Shown here: positions 62,969-64,000 of the stretch, one piece after another
How positions within the stretch are numbered: the first letter of the stretch is position 1
Layout: each line of letters opens with the position of its first letter
Source of the DNA: Amycolatopsis echigonensis
Lineage (GTDB): Bacteria > Actinomycetota > Actinomycetes > Mycobacteriales > Pseudonocardiaceae
Assembly: GCF_014174495.1 (NCBI RefSeq)
Contig: NZ_JACJHR010000034.1
Coordinates: forward strand, 28,231 to 92,230
Length of the DNA stretch: 64,000 bases
Direction: 5' to 3'
Translations under genes and position numbers: made by a program
The notes under the pieces: model-generated
The model's database searches: none
The model's input: only the letters and a program-made list of their open reading frames with translations
What the model was told of the DNA's origin: nothing

Positions 62969-63910
62969 ATGCGAGCGGTGTGGCTGCGGGAGTTCGGCGG
63001 GCCGGCGGTGCTGGAAGCGGGGGAGGCCCCCGATCCGGCTCCCGGGCCGGGCCAGGTGCTGATCGAGGTGGCGTTCGCGAACGTCACCTTCGTGGAAACG
63101 CAGTTCCGGGCGACGGGGTCGGGGCCGTACCAGGCCGCGCTGCCGATGGTGCCCGGCAACGGCGTCGGGGGTGTGATCAGCCGCGCCGGGGAGGGCGTGG
63201 ACCTGTCGCTGGTCGGAAAACGTGTGGTGACGTCGACTGGCGGCAGCGGCGGTTACGCCCAGCGCGTGGTCGTGGACGCGGAGCTGGTCTTCCCGGTGCC
63301 GCACGCGCTGAGCCTCGACGCGGCCGTCGCGTTGCTGGCCGACGGCCGCACGGCGACCGGGCTGGTGCACGCGACTGCGGTAGCGCCAGAGGAACGGGTG
63401 CTCGTCGAGGCTGCCGCAGGAGGGGTCGGCAGCCTCTTGGTGCAACTGGCGAAGGCCGCGGGCGCGGAGGTCGTGGCAGCGGCGGGAGGCCCGGAAAAGC
63501 TTGCCCATGCTCGGGAGTTGGGCGCGGATTTGGCGGTCGACTACACCGATCCGCAGTGGACCGCGAAGGTCGGTGAGGTGGACGTGGTGTTCGACGGCGT
63601 GGGAGGCGCGGTCGGCACCGCCGCCTTCACCTTGGTGCGACCCGGCGGCCGGATGGCCCTTTACGGTCTGGCAAGCGGTTCGTGGTCCGAAGTGTCCGAA
63701 GAGGACGCTGCCGCGCGCGGCGTCAAGTTGGTCCGGTCGATCGGCGACGCGGCGGCGATGCGCGGCTACACCGAATCGGCGCTGGCGGCTGCGGCGTCCG
63801 GGCAGCTCACGCCGGTGATCGGGCAGCGGTTCCCGCTGGAACGCGCGGCCGACGCGCACGCGGCGATCGAATCGCGGGGCACGATTGGGAAGACGTTGCT
63901 GGTCGCGTGA
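62969..63910 (+). CDS. zinc-independent alcohol dehydrogenase family / quinone oxidoreductase
   Basis: 313 residues of the MDR superfamily, QOR branch: MRAVWLREFGGPAVLE, VPGNGVGGVI, nucleotide loop AAAGGVGSLLVQLAKAAGA (about 150-168), and VVFDGVGGAVGTAAF. The Cys/His zinc ligands of alcohol dehydrogenases are missing. Likely NADPH-dependent reductase of quinones or enones. ATG 62969 follows GAGGAAGGG. Divergent from ald. Confidence 0.92.
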   Translation: MRAVWLREFGGPAVLEAGEAPDPAPGPGQVLIEVAFANVTFVETQFRATGSGPYQAALPMVPGNGVGGVISRAGEGVDLSLVGKRVVTSTGGSGGYAQRVVVDAELVFPVPHALSLDAAVALLADGRTATGLVHATAVAPEERVLVEAAAGGVGSLLVQLAKAAGAEVVAAAGGPEKLAHARELGADLAVDYTDPQWTAKVGEVDVVFDGVGGAVGTAAFTLVRPGGRMALYGLASGSWSEVSEEDAAARGVKLVRSIGDAAAMRGYTESALAAAASGQLTPVIGQRFPLERAADAHAAIESRGTIGKTLLVA

Positions 63911-63949
63911 GGCCGATTCCGCTGCGGTTTCGCTGCGGCTTGTGCGGTG

Positions 63950-64000
63950 GGGGCACCCCGAAGCTGAGTGTGACTACGGCGCGGGGGTGCTTGTCAAGGC
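63950..64000. repeat. family-2 repeat, left half, cut by window end
   Basis: GGGGCACCCCGAAGCTGAGTGTG followed by CGGGGGTGCTTGTCAAGGC (63982-64000) matches 37299-37349 closely. The window ends exactly where the loop of the hairpin would start. Lies 39 bp past the quinone-oxidoreductase-like gene. Confidence 0.8.

Overview
The window is chromosomal DNA from a high-G+C actinomycete, most likely Amycolatopsis or another Pseudonocardiaceae (an inference; there is no rRNA to confirm it). The reasons are the strong G/C preference at third codon positions and actinobacterial core gene order: mtrA-mtrB-lpqB-comF-hpf-secA followed by an Rv3235-like gene; then sigR-rsrA, the 24-codon bL37 gene, pdtaS, whiB1 and a diacylglycerol kinase; and a Kgd-type 2-oxoglutarate dehydrogenase/decarboxylase. 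I saw no tRNA, rRNA, CRISPR array, phage or intact insertion sequence.

Layout. 1-1.3 kb: the start of an FAD oxidoreductase cut by the window edge and its IclR regulator. 1.4-6.3 kb: the MtrAB two-component system with LpqB, then a ComF-type phosphoribosyltransferase. 6.3-11.7 kb: a long non-coding leader, hibernation factor Hpf, SecA and the Rv3235-like protein. 11.9-24.5 kb: small enzymes (a minimal HAD protein, a TrmH methyltransferase, a WS/DGAT homologue with an altered active site, two duplicated lipoproteins, RsgA, the SRAP DNA-protein crosslink sensor) and a lactonase-like MBL plus carboxylesterase pair divergent from a double-HTH Lrp regulator. 24.5-30.2 kb: stress and regulatory core, with SigR/RsrA under a textbook SigR promoter and WhiB1 behind two CRP-like sites. 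30.5-37 kb: housekeeping and accessory enzymes, including a Tat-exported cholesterol oxidase, an RmlC-like epimerase and malic enzyme. 37.6-42.5 kb: a branched-polyamine synthase (BpsA) homologue divergent from an OpuC/ProU-type osmolyte importer. 42.5-45.6 kb: an accessory regulatory island (zinc-ribbon XRE/TPR regulator, two small unknown proteins, a DUF5753 HTH protein). 45.6-49.2 kb: GNAT, MFS, FAD oxidoreductase and a DDN-type F420 enzyme. 49.3-53 kb: kgd. 54.3-56.6 kb: a PadR-DUF1048-ABC export operon. 57.4-61.1 kb: a fused heterodimer-like ABC exporter. 61.7-63.9 kb: alanine dehydrogenase and a quinone-oxidoreductase-like enzyme.

The least-explained material is non-coding. One palindromic repeat family sits at three convergent gene junctions (31.1, 42.5 and 49.3 kb). 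A second, with a 24-bp perfect stem, lies at 37.3 kb and is cut by the window end at 64.0 kb. About 640 bp of degenerate tandem repeats abuts the exporter stop codon. The 13-mer GTCCACWGTGGAC recurs, and four DnaA-box-like 9-mers cluster between convergent genes at 19.7 kb. No wholly new multi-gene system is evident. The best candidates for new biology are these repeats, the MBL/esterase/Lrp module with its nested operator-like repeats, and the regulatory island at 42.5-45.6 kb.
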